Below are positions 21,130 to 34,238 of a stretch of 64,000 nucleotides of DNA, piece by piece. A program made the position numbers and the translations under genes. This DNA comes from Diphasiastrum complanatum. Lineage: Eukaryota > Streptophyta > Lycopodiopsida > Lycopodiales > Lycopodiaceae. Numbering within the stretch: the first letter of the stretch is position 1; every line of letters begins with the position of its first letter. The notes beneath the pieces were generated by a model. It searched no databases and was not told the origin of the DNA. It saw only the letters and a list, made by a program, of their open reading frames with translations. The stretch spans positions 42,496,927 through 42,560,926 of the forward strand of contig CM055101.1 of the NCBI GenBank assembly GCA_029204225.1, read 5' to 3'.

Positions 21130-22104
21130 TCATAAATAATCTGGTTAATTGCAAGTTAGCTCTCTCACCAATGGAACCAGGTCTCAAATTGTCAAAGGAC
21201 TAGAGTCCTCAAACAATTCAAGAGAAGGAGTAGATGCGTGAGTATCCTTATCATATAGGATCTCTTACACACACAATGATCTGTACCAGACAGACATATC
21301 TTGCACAGTCAGTTCTCTAAGTCATTTTATGACTAATCCTGGTATAACACATTGAAAAGCTCTTATCAGAGTTCTGTGATATCTTTGAGCACCAAGCCCT
21401 AAGAAATGTTCAATTTCACATGTGTGGACTGTCCACTACATGTACTTGTGATCTCCTAAGGTGTGTTGATGTACCAAGATCAAGACTAAATTGAGATTCA
21501 AGATCAATCTTGAATCCTATGGCAAAAACACACTACTACATGCATTCAATCACTTCCAACTCTCAATCACACGTGTGGGAAGTATTCAAAAAAAAATCTA
21601 AGTAAAAACAAGCTGCTCTCCTTGGGTAGAGAGAGAAAATGCATCAAGAGCTCTCGGGTAGAGAGAGAAAGCTAGAAATCCAATAACTCACAAAATCCAT
21701 GAAATCACCAAATCAATTGACTTCAAAATGAGGAGTACAATGATACTAGTAGGTCCACGAGCTACCACTATGCTTAACTATGATTGGACCACATTTTGTC
21801 ACCTCTTGATCCTATTGGATCATTGATCTATGCACCTCTTAATTCTATTGGACTATATTCAAGCACACCTCAATTTCCTATTGGACCTCACAAGGTTCCA
21901 CCTCTATATCCTATTGGACCTCTTGGAATTCATCAAACAAAAACTTTACACTTGTCTACACTCTAATTAGCAAGTGTTTAGCCTCTTACTCTATTTTGGC
22001 TCAATAGTGGCATTACAAGTGGAAATGCATAATTTGCCATCTATGCCAAATTTATTCCTATCAACATCCTACACCTAGATGCTTGATGTAAAAAACATAA
22101 GACC
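21130..22104. other. Unclassified repeat-like DNA
   Basis: No protein is recognised. There are two gggtagagagagaaa words (near 21623 and 21657), and a stretch at 21784-21960 with CCTATTGGACC-like words recurring every 30-50 bases. Confidence 0.4.
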
Positions 22105-22859
22105 CCTATATCTAACATAGATAATCTTTTTCAATTCTTCACAGAAAAACCAAGCAAAGACGAGAAAAAAAAAACGAGGAAAACAAAATCAGGCCAAGCA
22201 TAAGAAAAAATCGACTCATCAAAACAAACTCCCAAAGCATGTAAAAAATCCAAGACAAGTAAGATAAAGGGAAAACCAAATTATATATAAAATTAACCTA
22301 CCACAAAGAAAAAACCAGTCTCGATGAAATAAATCACAAGTTCAAATAAACATCCAACATAACCAATCAACAGCCTAGGTAGTGACCGACAGACCATATA
22401 AAAGTTGAGGTCCAATAATACTAAACCGAAAATCTTAGTATTATCGTAAACAATCATTTTAAAAACAACCATTTTAAATGACGGTTGTGAAAGATAAACC
22501 ACAAACCACCATGTAGATGTTTGACATAACCTCATTTTTTTTAGAAAAATCACATAACCGATCCACTTGTAATCATAATAAGTCAAATCATAAGTCTCAA
22601 AATTTTCAGTTATCTACTAGAGGCCATCTGAGGCAAATTTTTATGTTGTAAGTCCAGCTAAACAATCAACTTTTGTCGTATCACGTACTAGAATAAATAT
22701 TTAAAGCATTAGCCCTTTTTTCCAATTGCAACTTTGGTCAAAAATTTCCATTGCTATCCAGTTGCTTTCTTCTTTTGCATAGTCTTGTTTCAACAATACA
22801 ACATTAGCATTTTAATCGGATGATCATTACCACAGCAAAGTTGATCTAAACAATAGAAA

Positions 22860-22860
<1 letters not shown>
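22105..22860 (-). repeat. Penelope-like element direct repeat, copy 2
   Basis: About 700-750 bp, closely matching 24090-24809 in the same orientation. Both carry the open stretch MRLCQTST.WFVVY (minus strand) and SLPRL.IGYVGCLF. On its high-coordinate side it ends in gatctaaacaatagaaaatg and then a TG microsatellite. No RT follows it on its low-coordinate side, so this unit is truncated. Confidence 0.75.

Positions 22861-22927
<67 letters not shown>
22861..22927. repeat. (TG)n microsatellite
   Basis: About 33 TG units, directly abutting the end of the repeat at 22860. Confidence 0.97.
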
Positions 22928-22929
<2 letters not shown>

Positions 22930-23159
22930 CCACCAACCTACCCACAACAACATAACACACAAGGTGCAGCATCATGCAACCAAGTGTGGTATAAACGTTG
23001 CCCACCACATATTCAAATGTTTACACATGTTTTTGTTGGAAATTTATCGCTTAACACCTTGAACACATGTCTACATAATGTATCTTCCTTGAACACATGT
23101 CTGCATAATGTATCTTCCTTGAAATCATTTTTTTTAATGCAGAAAGGATGATGTACATT

Positions 23160-23960
23160 TGGCTGTACATTTGGGTAGCAGCCTCATTTTCATTAAAGCA
23201 AAGGTACATTAATGGCAATATTTGCGATAAAATAACCTTATATGAAAAAGCAGCATGTCTATTTGCATCCTGAAAGATATATTGTAGGGAATCAAAGGGA
23301 AGCGACTTTCTTTTGTCATATTTTGTCATAAAATAAGACGCATTAGAAACAGAAGTAATTTAAATTGTCATATTTAAGTTTGCTAATGTGCCACAATAAG
23401 CACCATTGCAAAATCTAGCAAATGTCTCCGTATTGGGTATAATCTCCACATATTGTATAGGGTAAATCCAAAACAGACATTCGTCATTAAGGACAATGTC
23501 TTTGTTGAAAAACGAAGTAGGGTTTACAACATTGATTAAGCAGATATCATCAATATAACGAAAAGAGAAAACAATAAGTCCCATCTGTTAAGCTTTGCCA
23601 GTCTAATGCAGAATTTATATGAAAATAAAATAAGTATAAGCTACACCAAATGGGAGAACATGAGAAACCCATTGGTATACCAACAATCTGTTTCCATATA
23701 CCATCACCCAACCTAACATGCATATTATCACAAAGCCACGATATAATGATCTTAACTCTGTTTTTATCAAATGTCATTCCATTATTGCGTATATTATTGG
23801 ACCAGTCTCCCTTTTTGGTTTTAAGAGGAATGTCATGACAGATTATGTATGATTTCTGTGTATTCTCAAATGCCCAATATATAAAATGTGAGAGTACATT
23901 TTTCAAGCCAAATTCTCCAGAAAGTGGAGTTGATTCATAGTATTGTTTAATGTCGGTTGT
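23160..23960 (-). pseudogene. Penelope-like reverse transcriptase relic
   Basis: Minus-strand RT in three frames. It starts near DIKQYYESTPLSGEFG (about 23960) and includes the A-box-like and finger region to 23906-23550 with VGIPMGFSCSPIWCSLYLF (RT motif 4 region). Next is FRYIDDICLIN (catalytic Y-x-D-D core as YIDD) in 23584-23360, and then YDKRKSLPF.SLQYI...SQILPLMYL downstream. This order is typical of Penelope-like RTs known from algae, bryophytes and conifers, and is unlike copia or gypsy RT. Stops and frameshifts make it inactive. No GIY-YIG endonuclease was recognised. Confidence 0.7.
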
Positions 23961-24089
23961 ATATACTGAGAAAAATAACGAGTCAGTAGGCCAAAAACAA
24001 GAACATTGTATTTCAGTAAGAAAAAAAAAATTGTTTTAATCTACACATATCCTGTAGAGGTTTTATGGAAGAGGTCTAAGAAAAGCCAA

Positions 24090-24809
24090 GTAGAGACAAG
24101 GGGAAAAAATGAGGGAAACAAAATCAGGCCAAGCATAAGAAAAAATCAACTCATCAAAACAAACCCCCAAAAGCATGTAAAAAATCCAAGACGAGTAAGA
24201 TAAAGGAAAAACCAAATAAAACGAAAAATTAACCTACCACAAAGAAAAAATCAGTCCCAACGAAATAAACCACAAATCCAAATAAACATCCAACATAACC
24301 AATCACCAACCTAGGTAGTGACTGACAGACCATATAAAAGTTGAGATCCAATAATACGAAACCGGAAATCTTAGTACTATCAAAAACAGTCATTTTCAAA
24401 ACAACCATTTTAAATGACGGTTGTGAACGATAAACCACAAACCATCGTGTAGATGTTTGACATAACCTCATTTTTTATAAAAAATCACATAACTGATCCA
24501 CTGATAGTCATGATAATTCACGTCATAATTTTCAACATTTTCAGTGATCTACTAGAGGCCATTTGAGGCAAAAATTTATATTGTAAGTCCAGCTAAACAG
24601 TCAACTTTTGTCGTATCACGTGCTACAATAAATATTTAAAACATCAGCTCGTTCTTCCAATTTCAACTTTGAACTTTCTTCAGAAATTTCCATTGCTATC
24701 CAGTTGCTTTTTTCTCTTGCATAGTCTTGTTGGCAACAAGTACAATATAGTATTAGTATTTTAAGTGGATGATCATTACCACAGCAAAGTTGATCTAAAC
24801 ATTAGAAAA
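24090..24809 (-). repeat. Penelope-like element direct repeat, copy 1
   Basis: Lies directly upstream (in RT orientation) of the RT relic and matches 22105-22860. It could be the element's 5' region or the pseudo-LTR produced by partial tandem insertion, an arrangement described for Penelope-like elements. Its outer edge meets a long CT microsatellite. No hammerhead ribozyme core (CTGANGA with GAAA) was found by eye. Confidence 0.65.
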
Positions 24810-25020
<211 letters not shown>

Positions 25021-25025
25021 TCTTT

Positions 25026-25240
25026 CATAGTTCTAGTCTGTATGAAACAAAATTCGAAAGATCCTTGGTGCATAGCATCTCCATAGATTTGAAGTTGGGA
25101 TGGCCCAACCTCTTATGCCAAAGCTCCACTTGATTGAGCTCCTCCTCCACCATGTTCACACTTCCAAGAAAAACATTAGCATCAAGCTTAAAAAGGCTTT
25201 CTTGCTTGAATCCCTTTACAATGCAAGTATTATTCGTCAT
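25026..25240 (-). mobile_element. Copia pre-integrase fragment
   Basis: Minus strand: IVKGFKQESLFKLDAN, then VELWHKRLGHPNFKSMEML, the GAG-pre-integrase zinc-binding region. Most similar to the same region of Copia-6 (around 36470-36620). Both ends are truncated, and the right end of the CT/GT microsatellite adjoins it. Confidence 0.8.
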
Positions 25241-25698
25241 TATTATGAGCTACCGATCCTTGCTTGATTGTTATCAAATTTACAGGTGCTGTAGCTGGTG
25301 AACTTGCTCGCGATCTCAAATTTTGATGTGGGTCCTAGCCACCAAATGGGACGATTTTTTACCTTATTCTTTGCCTTATTGAAGTGTAAGCAGCCGGTAT
25401 ACGAAGTCATAATTATTTTTATAACTGAAGATTTTAAAATCTATCAACCAACAAAAGCAAAATTTCTTGTTATAGGTAATCAATAAGATAATGCAAATCT
25501 AGAAGAAATGGCTCCCATGCCAGCCTATCTCCAGATTTGTAGGTAGTTAAGTGCGGCACTTAATGAGATATGGATGTTGAATGCTTGTTTTATTGTTGTC
25601 AATAATGCTATTACATTTAAGCTTAATCATTAGCACAAGAATTCTCCACTCTTAGTTCACGAAAATAATCCATAAGATTTACATTCAAAGAAGATAAG
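25241..25698. other. Unclassified DNA
   Basis: No coding or repeat signal is recognised apart from AT-rich sequence between the copia fragment and the LTR-like repeat. Confidence 0.4.
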
Positions 25699-26584
25699 TG
25701 TTAGATCCAACATCACAATAAAGAGTTTTAGTACTAGTATGGTTAGAGTTCCTAAAAGACACTGAAGTATAGTGGTGGTGGGGTTTGATCCACTCCATTC
25801 TTATGTTCTCTTGCATAACAAACCCTCAAGGCTCACCCTTCGAGAGAGAGAGAGAGAGAAGATGACCTAAATTAGTTCCTTAAGGCAGCCCCCAACTAAG
25901 GAATGTCCTAAATCAGCTCTTTAAGGCTTCCCCCAACTAGAGAGTATCCTAAATCAACCTAACCCTAATGACCACTATGGCTGCCCCCCAACTAGTGATT
26001 TCTTACCTAAAGTCTAAACAATCCTACTTAACTCCACAAGGGAATGATAAACAAGGTGAGAGATAATAATCCCATAAGCACGTTCACCATAACATAAAGC
26101 TAGTTGAGGAAAGCTTAGTGGGGCTCGAGCACCTACTATCGAGTATTCTATCCACAACTGAGAACACAAGTTAAGCAAGAATAGATTAGTCTATTAAAGC
26201 TTGGGCTTATACATGTGTTACTTAAGGCCCCCAAATCCACTTCTATATATACAATGAATGGTAGGCTCATATGCTAAGATGCTTATGGGATACTCCCAAA
26301 GCTTATTGCTAAGTTATTCTAAGAAGTGACTTCTTGTATCAAAATGAAGTTCACTTAACAAAATGAACTTAGAACTTCAAAACTTAGAAATAGCGTTAAA
26401 CTTAGAGTTTCTAAGTTGAATCATTACAAATGGTTGTTTGTAATAATAAAACTTCAATAGTAAAAGGTCTAAGTATAAGGTTTTCCTAAACCTTTATTTG
26501 ATTTACTTGTGGGCTTACAAAACACATGCCACAATAACTCTTCTAATGTTGCCATTAACTACAAAGGACTCATTGGGGCCAACA
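25699..26584 (-). repeat. LTR-like repeat, copy 1 (about 886 bp)
   Basis: The minus strand begins TGTTGGCCCCAATGAG and can end GGATCTAACA, the TG..CA form of an LTR. About 700 bp of it matches 41941-42633 in the same orientation. Flanking 5-bp blocks (ATAAG and CTATC) are not a target duplication, so it may be an LTR left by deletion and not a clean solo LTR. A (GA)n tract is near 25842-25859. Confidence 0.6.
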
Positions 26585-28980
26585 CTATCCCCCTCGTTTA
26601 TAGCATTGGCAGTCCCACGCCAATGAGGTCACAATAAGGTGCGGCAGGCATTTTTAAGTAGTTGCACACTTTGTTGGATGTTGTCGCGCACAATGCCCTG
26701 AGAGTAGGCTTCCAAAATTGTTGAACAACCCGGTGAAACTGGCAGAATCTTGGAGTTGGTTTGTCGAGATTGTTTTCATTTGCTTGCTTGGAACATCCAT
26801 TAGATAGTTTGCACGAGCTAAATTATCTTAGGCAATAATAAGGGTGGCAATATTGACACTGGGAGATGAATGTCAGAGAAGTGAAAGAATTATGATTGGG
26901 AAATGAAATGGAAGGGAAGTGAAAGAATTATGATTGATAATGAAATGGCAGGGAAAGGAAAGGATTGGGTGATTCATGGAAATACATAGTTGGAAGTGGT
27001 CTTCTGAGATCACCTGCTACACCATTACTTTTGAGATCACCTGTTGCACCATTACTTTTACGAGCTGGTTGTCTTGAAGCTTTTGTCTTCTTTTTGGAGT
27101 GCGGCTTCTGAATTCTATTGCGGGTGCATTTGCAGGATCAATGAGGATTTTATTGTAGAACCACCAACTGCTTCTCATAGCATTTCACATGATCAAATCA
27201 AAGAACGTTTAGTGCATCCATTGGTGATGACGAACACTTGAAGCATGGGTGTGAGAATGGAAGAAGGTAAGGCTTCAAGCTTATTCATGTATGGGAAGGT
27301 GGAGGAGGTGCAACGTGGTAGGGATAGTGAGGTGTATTGTATTGCTTCCGAATTTTGTCATAGGATAATCATTGCTCATAGTGCATGTATTCAATAAAAT
27401 AACCTTTGCTTACATTGAAATATCATCTCACAATTGACAATATGGTTGTTTGGCCCTTGATTGCTTGATGTGGATATTCCTCCGCATGTTATCACAGATT
27501 CCAAGCTTTTATTGCTTTAGTGGTGGTTGTACAATTGGAAAAGTGTGGATTTTGTATCGCTTACGTAAAACAAATTGCTTATTCTGGTGATATGGGTGGG
27601 ATGAGATTCTTTCCATCTTGTTGGGAAGATGGATCTTAGCCTTGTGACCTTCCGACGTCTAGTAAAATATTTGCAATAAGGTTTTTGATGGTTTCGGATC
27701 CAAGCTGAATGTTGAAGTCATCTTCATGAGCTAGAGAAATGTGTACAAATGACAACGTTGTGAACATAATTTCCATTTGAATTTCAATTTTCTGGGGAGT
27801 TTTGCTTACAATTTACCTCCGAGAAAGAACTCATCCACCCTCCTATCTAATGAATATACTTGTAGAAGTTGAAGATAGATAGGGCAAGTTTTGTTGATAA
27901 GTGGATTATGATATCTTTTGTAGTCCAATAGAGAATCTGCTGTGGAAGAAAATCATTTACTTCCTGATCTTGGTTAACAATGTTGGATTTATGTGCATGA
28001 GCTTAGTAAGGAGGAAGCCCATAATTACTTGATTGGCGTTGAGATTGCCTCCAAACTGATGTAACCCATGCTTATTGTTTGGTGGCAGAGTGGTGATTGT
28101 TTATTTGGAAAAGCATTGATCTTGGTGCTCCTTTTCTTTCTGAACCTTGAGATCCATTTTTTTTCTCGCTAGCTGGCTCCTAATTGATTCAAATGCTAGT
28201 CATCTTATTTTACAGCCATAAGACATGGGTCCAAGTGCTTTCTCATGTCCTGAATGAGCTTGTTCTATTCCCAGGACTCAATCAACAAGGCATATTCTGT
28301 CGATGTGATTGTCCCTCCATAGTATATCCTTGCCATTGGTAGATGGTTTTCTTCCGTTTGCAATGGCTGGTTTACATTCTGCTCCAATGAGGGCATCTCT
28401 TTACTCCAATAGCCATCGAGCTCAATAGATAAGTTGTGAGCACAAGATTTGACTGCTGGATTGGTTGATTCCTATGAATGGACCCACATATTTCTTGCAA
28501 CATGTCTTTGTCAACCGTTAAACATAATTAAGCATAGCTCTCTCCATGTTGGTTGTGGGCTTAGCGCTTGGACTAGGTGCTTTCTCTTTCTATTTTGTGA
28601 TGGGCCTATCTCTTCCAGTTCTCCTCTCTCCAAGGCTCTATACTTCTCTGAAACTCTTCTGATTGCGCCTTGAGAGAGGAATCTTTCACTGTTTTTTGAC
28701 TTTTGGATAGCCAATATGGATTCTTTATGTATGCTTCGAAGCTTTTGTTCTCCTTGCCCTAGTCTCCTTTTCTTGGCTTGTGCTTTAGCTCAGAGTCAGA
28801 TAGCAATCCTTCTACTCCCTCTACACCTTGTGGCTTCACTTTGATGGGATGTGAAACAGCTCCGTAGATGGGAGTCTGTGACGTTCCCAACAATGAAGGC
28901 CGGATAGAGCCGACTTGGCAGGAGTAGCTACTGCTAGTGACTACGGTCTAATTCTCTTCCAAGCCCCAGATCGTTTGTGA
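26585..28980. other. Unclassified DNA, possibly degenerate element
   Basis: No recognised domain in 2.4 kb. A short tandem pair (ttttgagatcacctg and variant) is near 27010-27045. A minus-strand stretch near 28250-28430 reads as open sequence with a run such as MARIYYGGTITSTEYALLIE, which I cannot assign to a family. Confidence 0.4.
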
Positions 28981-29982
28981 CGATCTGTTGTAAAAATTAA
29001 ACTTGTAAACAGCAGATAATGTCGAGTAAAACAACAGCGGAAATTTATCTACTCCTAGCATGCATTCCAATATTACAGATCATACACATCACAGAACAGG
29101 GCATTGAGAAAATTGCCTCTATTATCATAACTATATTTACAATATTTTTCTTGAGCACTGTCTGTTTCCCATATCAGCACGTTGGCACGAGAGAGATGTT
29201 CTCTCTCACGAATAATATGACTAGCTACTGCTAATCTGTAAACTCACTCCGGAGCTATCTCAGACTTTTATAGTTTTGTCTCTTTTGTGTCCGTGACTGT
29301 CTGCATATTATCTGAATTCTTCGTTGATCTCTTTTTATGTGATCAATCCAGGGAACTAATTAAGTTAAAAAATCTAACGAAAAGAAATGTATTAGGCTTA
29401 ATCAAAACTGATTTTAGTTTCTTGTCTTTGTCCTTCGTGCATTAGCCGTCTTCTGCTCGTTGCATAGTGCCTTCACACTGCAGACCTTCACTCTCCGCCA
29501 AAAGGCACTTTCGTGACTTTAAGGGCAAGTGTTGATTTTTCAAGGGCAGGTGTCACCTTTTTAAGAGCAGGTGTCGCTTTTTTCCGAAAGGCAAAAAATG
29601 CGACAGTTGGCTAAAAAACTTTTCTAAGCATTTGGAGACAGTGCGCTTTTCCCCAAAAGGCGAAAAACGTGACAGTGTCGCTTTATCCCAAAGGGAGAAA
29701 AAGTCGGCTTTAGGGCAAAAACTAGTTCTAAGGCAATTTAGCGACAGTGTTGTCTTTTTCGAAAAGATACAAAAAATATGACAGTGTTGGGAAAATTGCC
29801 AAAGTTATTTTCTAAGTGTTTTAGACCTAGTGTTGATTTTTTCTCATGAGCCAAAAGTGCACACTGTGCGACGAAACAGTTCAAAAATGCAGACTGTGCG
29901 AAACATAGTTCAAAATGCGCCTATAAAAAAAAAAAACTAAGAAAAATACTAAGGCTTTGAAAGATAGGAACTTTCAGTTTCT
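28981..29982 (-). mobile_element. Copia-5 3' region and LTR
   Basis: Lies downstream of the Copia-5 pol stop. Part of it (cgttggcacgagaga...ctctctcacga near 29180) matches the LTR at 51909-52604 (cgttggcatgagaga...ctctcccacga), so this is LTR sequence. Between 29480 and 29900 it holds irregular repeats of aaaggcgaaaaa and cgacagtgtcgc-like words. An end near TTTTTACAACA (28993) is possible but unproven. Confidence 0.55.
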
Positions 29983-32900
29983 TCAGCGCCCTCTCAAAGT
30001 TGATATTTTCTTGATTCCTAGGCTTGCACATTGATTCTCAAAAATTGCCTTGTCAAGAGGCTTTGTGAAAATATTAGCCACCATCTGTTTCATTGGAACA
30101 AAATCGGTCTTCGACTTGTCTTTCTCAACCAGATCTCTTATCAGATGAGATCTGATAGCAATGTGTTTCATCCTGGAATGAAACACTGGATCTCTCATCA
30201 GATGAATGGTGGATGTGCTATCCATGAATAGTAGCAGCAGCTCATTGGAGTTCTCTCCTAGTCCGTCAAGGAACTGCTTGATCCATATAAGCTCGTTCGC
30301 CATCTTGGCTGCTGCAACATACTCTGCTTTGCAGGATGATTGCGTAGTTAAGGTTTGCTTCATGTTGATCCATATCACAGCTGCACCGGCTGCTATTGTG
30401 CATCCTCTTGAGAAGCTCTTGTAGTCATCTTTTAGGGATGCCCAGCTTGCATCGATATAAGATTTGATCTGGAATCCTTCATGTTGAGAGATACACATCC
30501 CATAATTCTTCGTCTGTTAAAGGTATTGCAGAATTTTCTTGGTTATCTTCCAGTGCGTAGGACCTGGATTGATAATAAATTGGCTCATTCTGAAAGCTGC
30601 ATAAGCAATGTCAGGACATGTATTATCAACCAAGTACATGAGTGATCCGATTAACCTCCTGTAGGGCACGTTCTGCATGGCTTCCTGCTCTTCTGCATGT
30701 TGTGGGCAGTCTTGCTTGGTCAGAATTGTTCCAGCTACCATCGGCATATTAGCTCCCTTGTAGTCTATCATTTGAAAATCGTCAATGATTTTTTGGATGT
30801 ATCTTGACTGGTGAAGATACATCTTCCCTTCATCAAGATCTCTGTCAACCTGCAATCCTAGGTAGCATCTTGCATCCCCTAGGTCTGATATTTCAAAATG
30901 TTGTGAAATATCATGCCTAAACTAAGCAATCAACTCGTCGCTTCTGGACAAGATCAAAGTGTCATCCATGTAGACTGCTATGATTATGATTTTCTCATCT
31001 GTGACCTTTGTATAGACATTGTAGTCGGCCATCAAATAAAAATCCTAAGGATCTGAGAGTGTGATCCTTCTTCTTATACCACTGCCTAGCAGATTGCTTC
31101 AGTTCGTATATGCTTCTTTGCATTCAACAATCGTAGTTTGCAAAGCGTGAGCATATGAATCCTGGTGGTTGGTCCATATAGACCTCTTCATTCAACTCAT
31201 CGTGTAGGAAGGCGGTATTTTCATCCACTATGTGAATCTTGAGACTGTCCACTGCTGCATATGCATATGAAAATAGTAGGCGTAAGGATGAATGTTTTAT
31301 GATTGGAGAAAAGATTTCAATATAGTCAACACCATACTTCTAACAAAAATCTTTCGCCAACAATCTGGCCTTGTATTTTGATATGTTGCCATCAGGTCTA
31401 CACTTGTATTTGAAAACTCATTTGCACTTTAAAATCTTCATGTCTACTGGTAATGGCTCCAGATTCCAGACATTGTTTTGCTCCATGGAATTCATCTCGT
31501 CTTCCATCGCTTTAATCCACTTGTCCTTATCTGGACAGCTGATAGCTTTCTCATATGTTTGAGGTTCTCCTCCAAATCCACAGAACTCCTCTGATATAGA
31601 GGCTGAGATATCAGGTACAAATCTAATAGGTGCTCTTCTTTCTCTCATGGATCTTCTTGGAGAGTCCGCAATCAGATCGATGGCCTTGCCTTTGTCAAGT
31701 TTCTTACCTTTGTTGATTGTGAATTGTGGTGAGTAGCAGGTGTCCTGGGTACAGGATGTGCGCCTTTCTGCTCATTGTTTGAACAGTCACTCTGTCCATC
31801 TAGAATTTGAGCATCTTGTTTCGTATGCTCAAGTTCCACTCCCTTCGTAGATGCTCGTAGATCATAGTAGCCTCTGGTCAAGATTTTGTAGCCAACTGAA
31901 TCTTCGTCAGCCATTGTCTTTGACTCATCAAATCTGACATCTCTGACAGTCTTGATCTAAGGCATGTAGATCTTGTAGTATGATGAATGAACATCATATC
32001 CTACGAGGAATCCCTGCTCCACCTTTTCATCCATCTTCTTTCTTTTTTGATCTGAAATGTGGGAGTATGCAACGCATCCAAAAATGTGCACATGTGTCAA
32101 ACTTTGTTTGTTGCCCGACCAAACCTTGTGTGGCATGGTATGTGCAACACTGGATCTACTTGTTTTATTTTGTAGGTAGTCGGCTGTAGCTACTGCCTCA
32201 GCCCATAAAAATTTTGATTCCTTTGAATAGGCCATCATGGATCTCACAGATTCCATGAGAGTCTGATTTCTCCTTTCTGTCACACCATTGTGTTGTGGTG
32301 TGTAGACTGCAATCTTCAAGTGAAGTATACCTTTGCTGGTGCAAAACTCTGCAAAGTGTTTGGAGACATATTCTCCTCCTCTGTCTGTTCTCAGTTGCTT
32401 CACCTTCTTGTTAGTCCATTTCTCGGCCCAATTCATGAACTCTGTGAATTTGTCTAGGGCCTCTGACTTGTTGTGGATAAAATACACGGCTGCAAACTTG
32501 CTAAAGTCATCAATAAAAGTGATGTAGTACTTTCAACCTCCCTGGGTGACCACATCAAACGTTCCATAGATGTCAGAGTGTATCAGTTCCAAGAGTTCTT
32601 TTGTTCAGAAAGAGTCCTTGGTGAATGGTATATGTGACATCTTGCCTTTGTTATAGGCATCGCAGGATTTCAGGCATGTTGCATCTTTGATATTGACACC
32701 AATGAATGCTCTGCTCTGGCTAGTATTGTATAGAGCAACTGTATTCATGTGATACAGCCTCCTGTGCCATATAATATCCATCGATTTGTTGATCTGGTGA
32801 GCTTGCTCTGAAGGTACTCAGATCCTGAGGTGATACAAGTTCTCCTCTCGCTTTCTTGTGGTGACAAGCTGAGTGGTTGCAGATTCAACCACTTTGCAGG

Positions 32901-33416
32901 TATCGCCTTCAAAGGTGACTGTTAGTCCTGCATCTACCATCTTAGCAACATATAGTAGGTCCTTCTGAAGAGTGGACACGTATAGAGTGTCATCGAGCCT
33001 TCGGTCTCTTCCTTTGGTGCTTAACCACAATGCTCCAGTTCCGCTGATTTTGTATCTAGAACAATTTCTCAAGATTATATATCTGGGAGATTCTGATTCT
33101 TGATAATTAGTGATCATGTGTCTTGTTGTCACGAAGTGTGACGTTGCACCTGAATCAAGAATTATCTCTTGTGTATCTGAAGTTGATGTCACACAGACAT
33201 CAACACACAAGTAAGCTGCTGGGTTCTTGCCGTTGTTGGCTCTATCTTCGGCCATCTTGGAGGACTCAAGTTTCTCCACATAGGATGAGCTATTGTTGCT
33301 CTCCCGTTTGCTCTGAGCTTTCTTGTTTCTGGGATTTTGGTCGTAGTCAATGGTTGTGTGACCATTTTTGTGATAGTGGATGCACTCTATTTTTGAATTG
33401 AGCCAGCACTTATCTA
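29983..33416 (-). mobile_element. Copia-5 protease-integrase-RT-RNase H part
   Basis: Minus-strand copia pol. Protease DSGATSHF lies near 33150. Integrase core is 32487-31957 (LRTDRGGEYVS, then YTPQHNGVTERRNQ). The linker (31914-31672) and RT N-terminus (31648-31418, WNLEPLP) are followed by a degenerate RT with stops. RT/RNase H continues at 30855-30517 (YLHQSRYIQKII) and RNase H at 30498-29983 (IDASWASLKDDYKS; DVVEKDKSK..D). Many frame breaks make it a pseudogene. Its gag lies at 39227-40038, separated by the nested Copia-6 insertion. Confidence 0.85.
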
Positions 33417-34238
33417 TGGAAAAAGTACAAAATGGACCAAGAGTGGATCCTAATCTAATCCTCAAGAGGGATTGGATGTTAGATTTACTTGATCTATCAA
33501 TTTACAAAAGATTAAGATCAATCTAGATCAATTCTAGACATAAAATCTTAACAAGAACAATCATTTAATGAAGGTAAATGTACTTGCTGGTTTCACACAT
33601 GTGAAACCCTGTCAGAGTACGGACTCCAACTTGAAAATAAAGTACACTATGATAGAACCTCAAAACAATCAAAACAAATGTAGATAAATAGAGAGAATTA
33701 CACAAAATTGCTTCCAAAACGAAGATTGATGTTTCATGTTGATTGTGGCCAAATGTGCCTCTATATATACAAATTTTGGAGCTCGAGGTACTGATCATGC
33801 ATCATATCTCACATGTGTGAGGATGCCTTGTCATCATCATGCAATTTTGACACTTGGATCAAACTTTCTACTTTGGGCATTTTTGGTCCAATTTCCTACT
33901 ATATGGAGATCTTCATAGAAATCTTCTAGAAGCAAAAACTCGCCTACTTCAGCTATTTCCACATGTGTGAGCTGTCCTCTACACATCGGATATGACACCT
34001 ATTAAAAGTATTTGGCTCATGCAATCAATAGATTGATGCCATGTGTCATAAATCTAGAAAACTAGTTTTTGGCCATTTTAGCCACTAGAACTTGAATTAA
34101 ATCATATGTACAACATATACGATTATGGTACATGACAAGTACACTAGTTTCACACATGGAAATAGGCTCCACACATGTGTGTTTGTCCTATATACAAGAT
34201 TTTGGGCCTCTACCAAGCTTATTTTTGCATTTTTCACA
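33417..34238 (-). repeat. Copia-6 3' LTR (822 bp)
   Basis: The minus strand starts TGTGAAAAATGC at 34238 and ends TTTTTCCA at 33417. The purine tract GAGGAGGAA lies directly upstream (34239-34247). It is a close match to 38416-39226, with an indel of about 10 bases near 34000-34012 and scattered substitutions. Outside flank on the minus strand: TAGAT. Confidence 0.88.

Noticed and set aside
22862-23151. Cys-Val repeat open frames
   Set aside because: Artefact of the (TG)n microsatellite.
22105-24809. Interpreting the direct repeats as LTRs of a copia or gypsy element
   Set aside because: No TG..CA ends, methionine-tRNA primer site, purine tract, protease or integrase lie between them, and the RT motifs are Penelope-like.
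24090-24809. Hammerhead ribozyme in the Penelope-like repeat
   Set aside because: A CTGATG word occurs near 24645 on the minus strand, but the CTGANGA plus GAAA core and flanking stems were not found.
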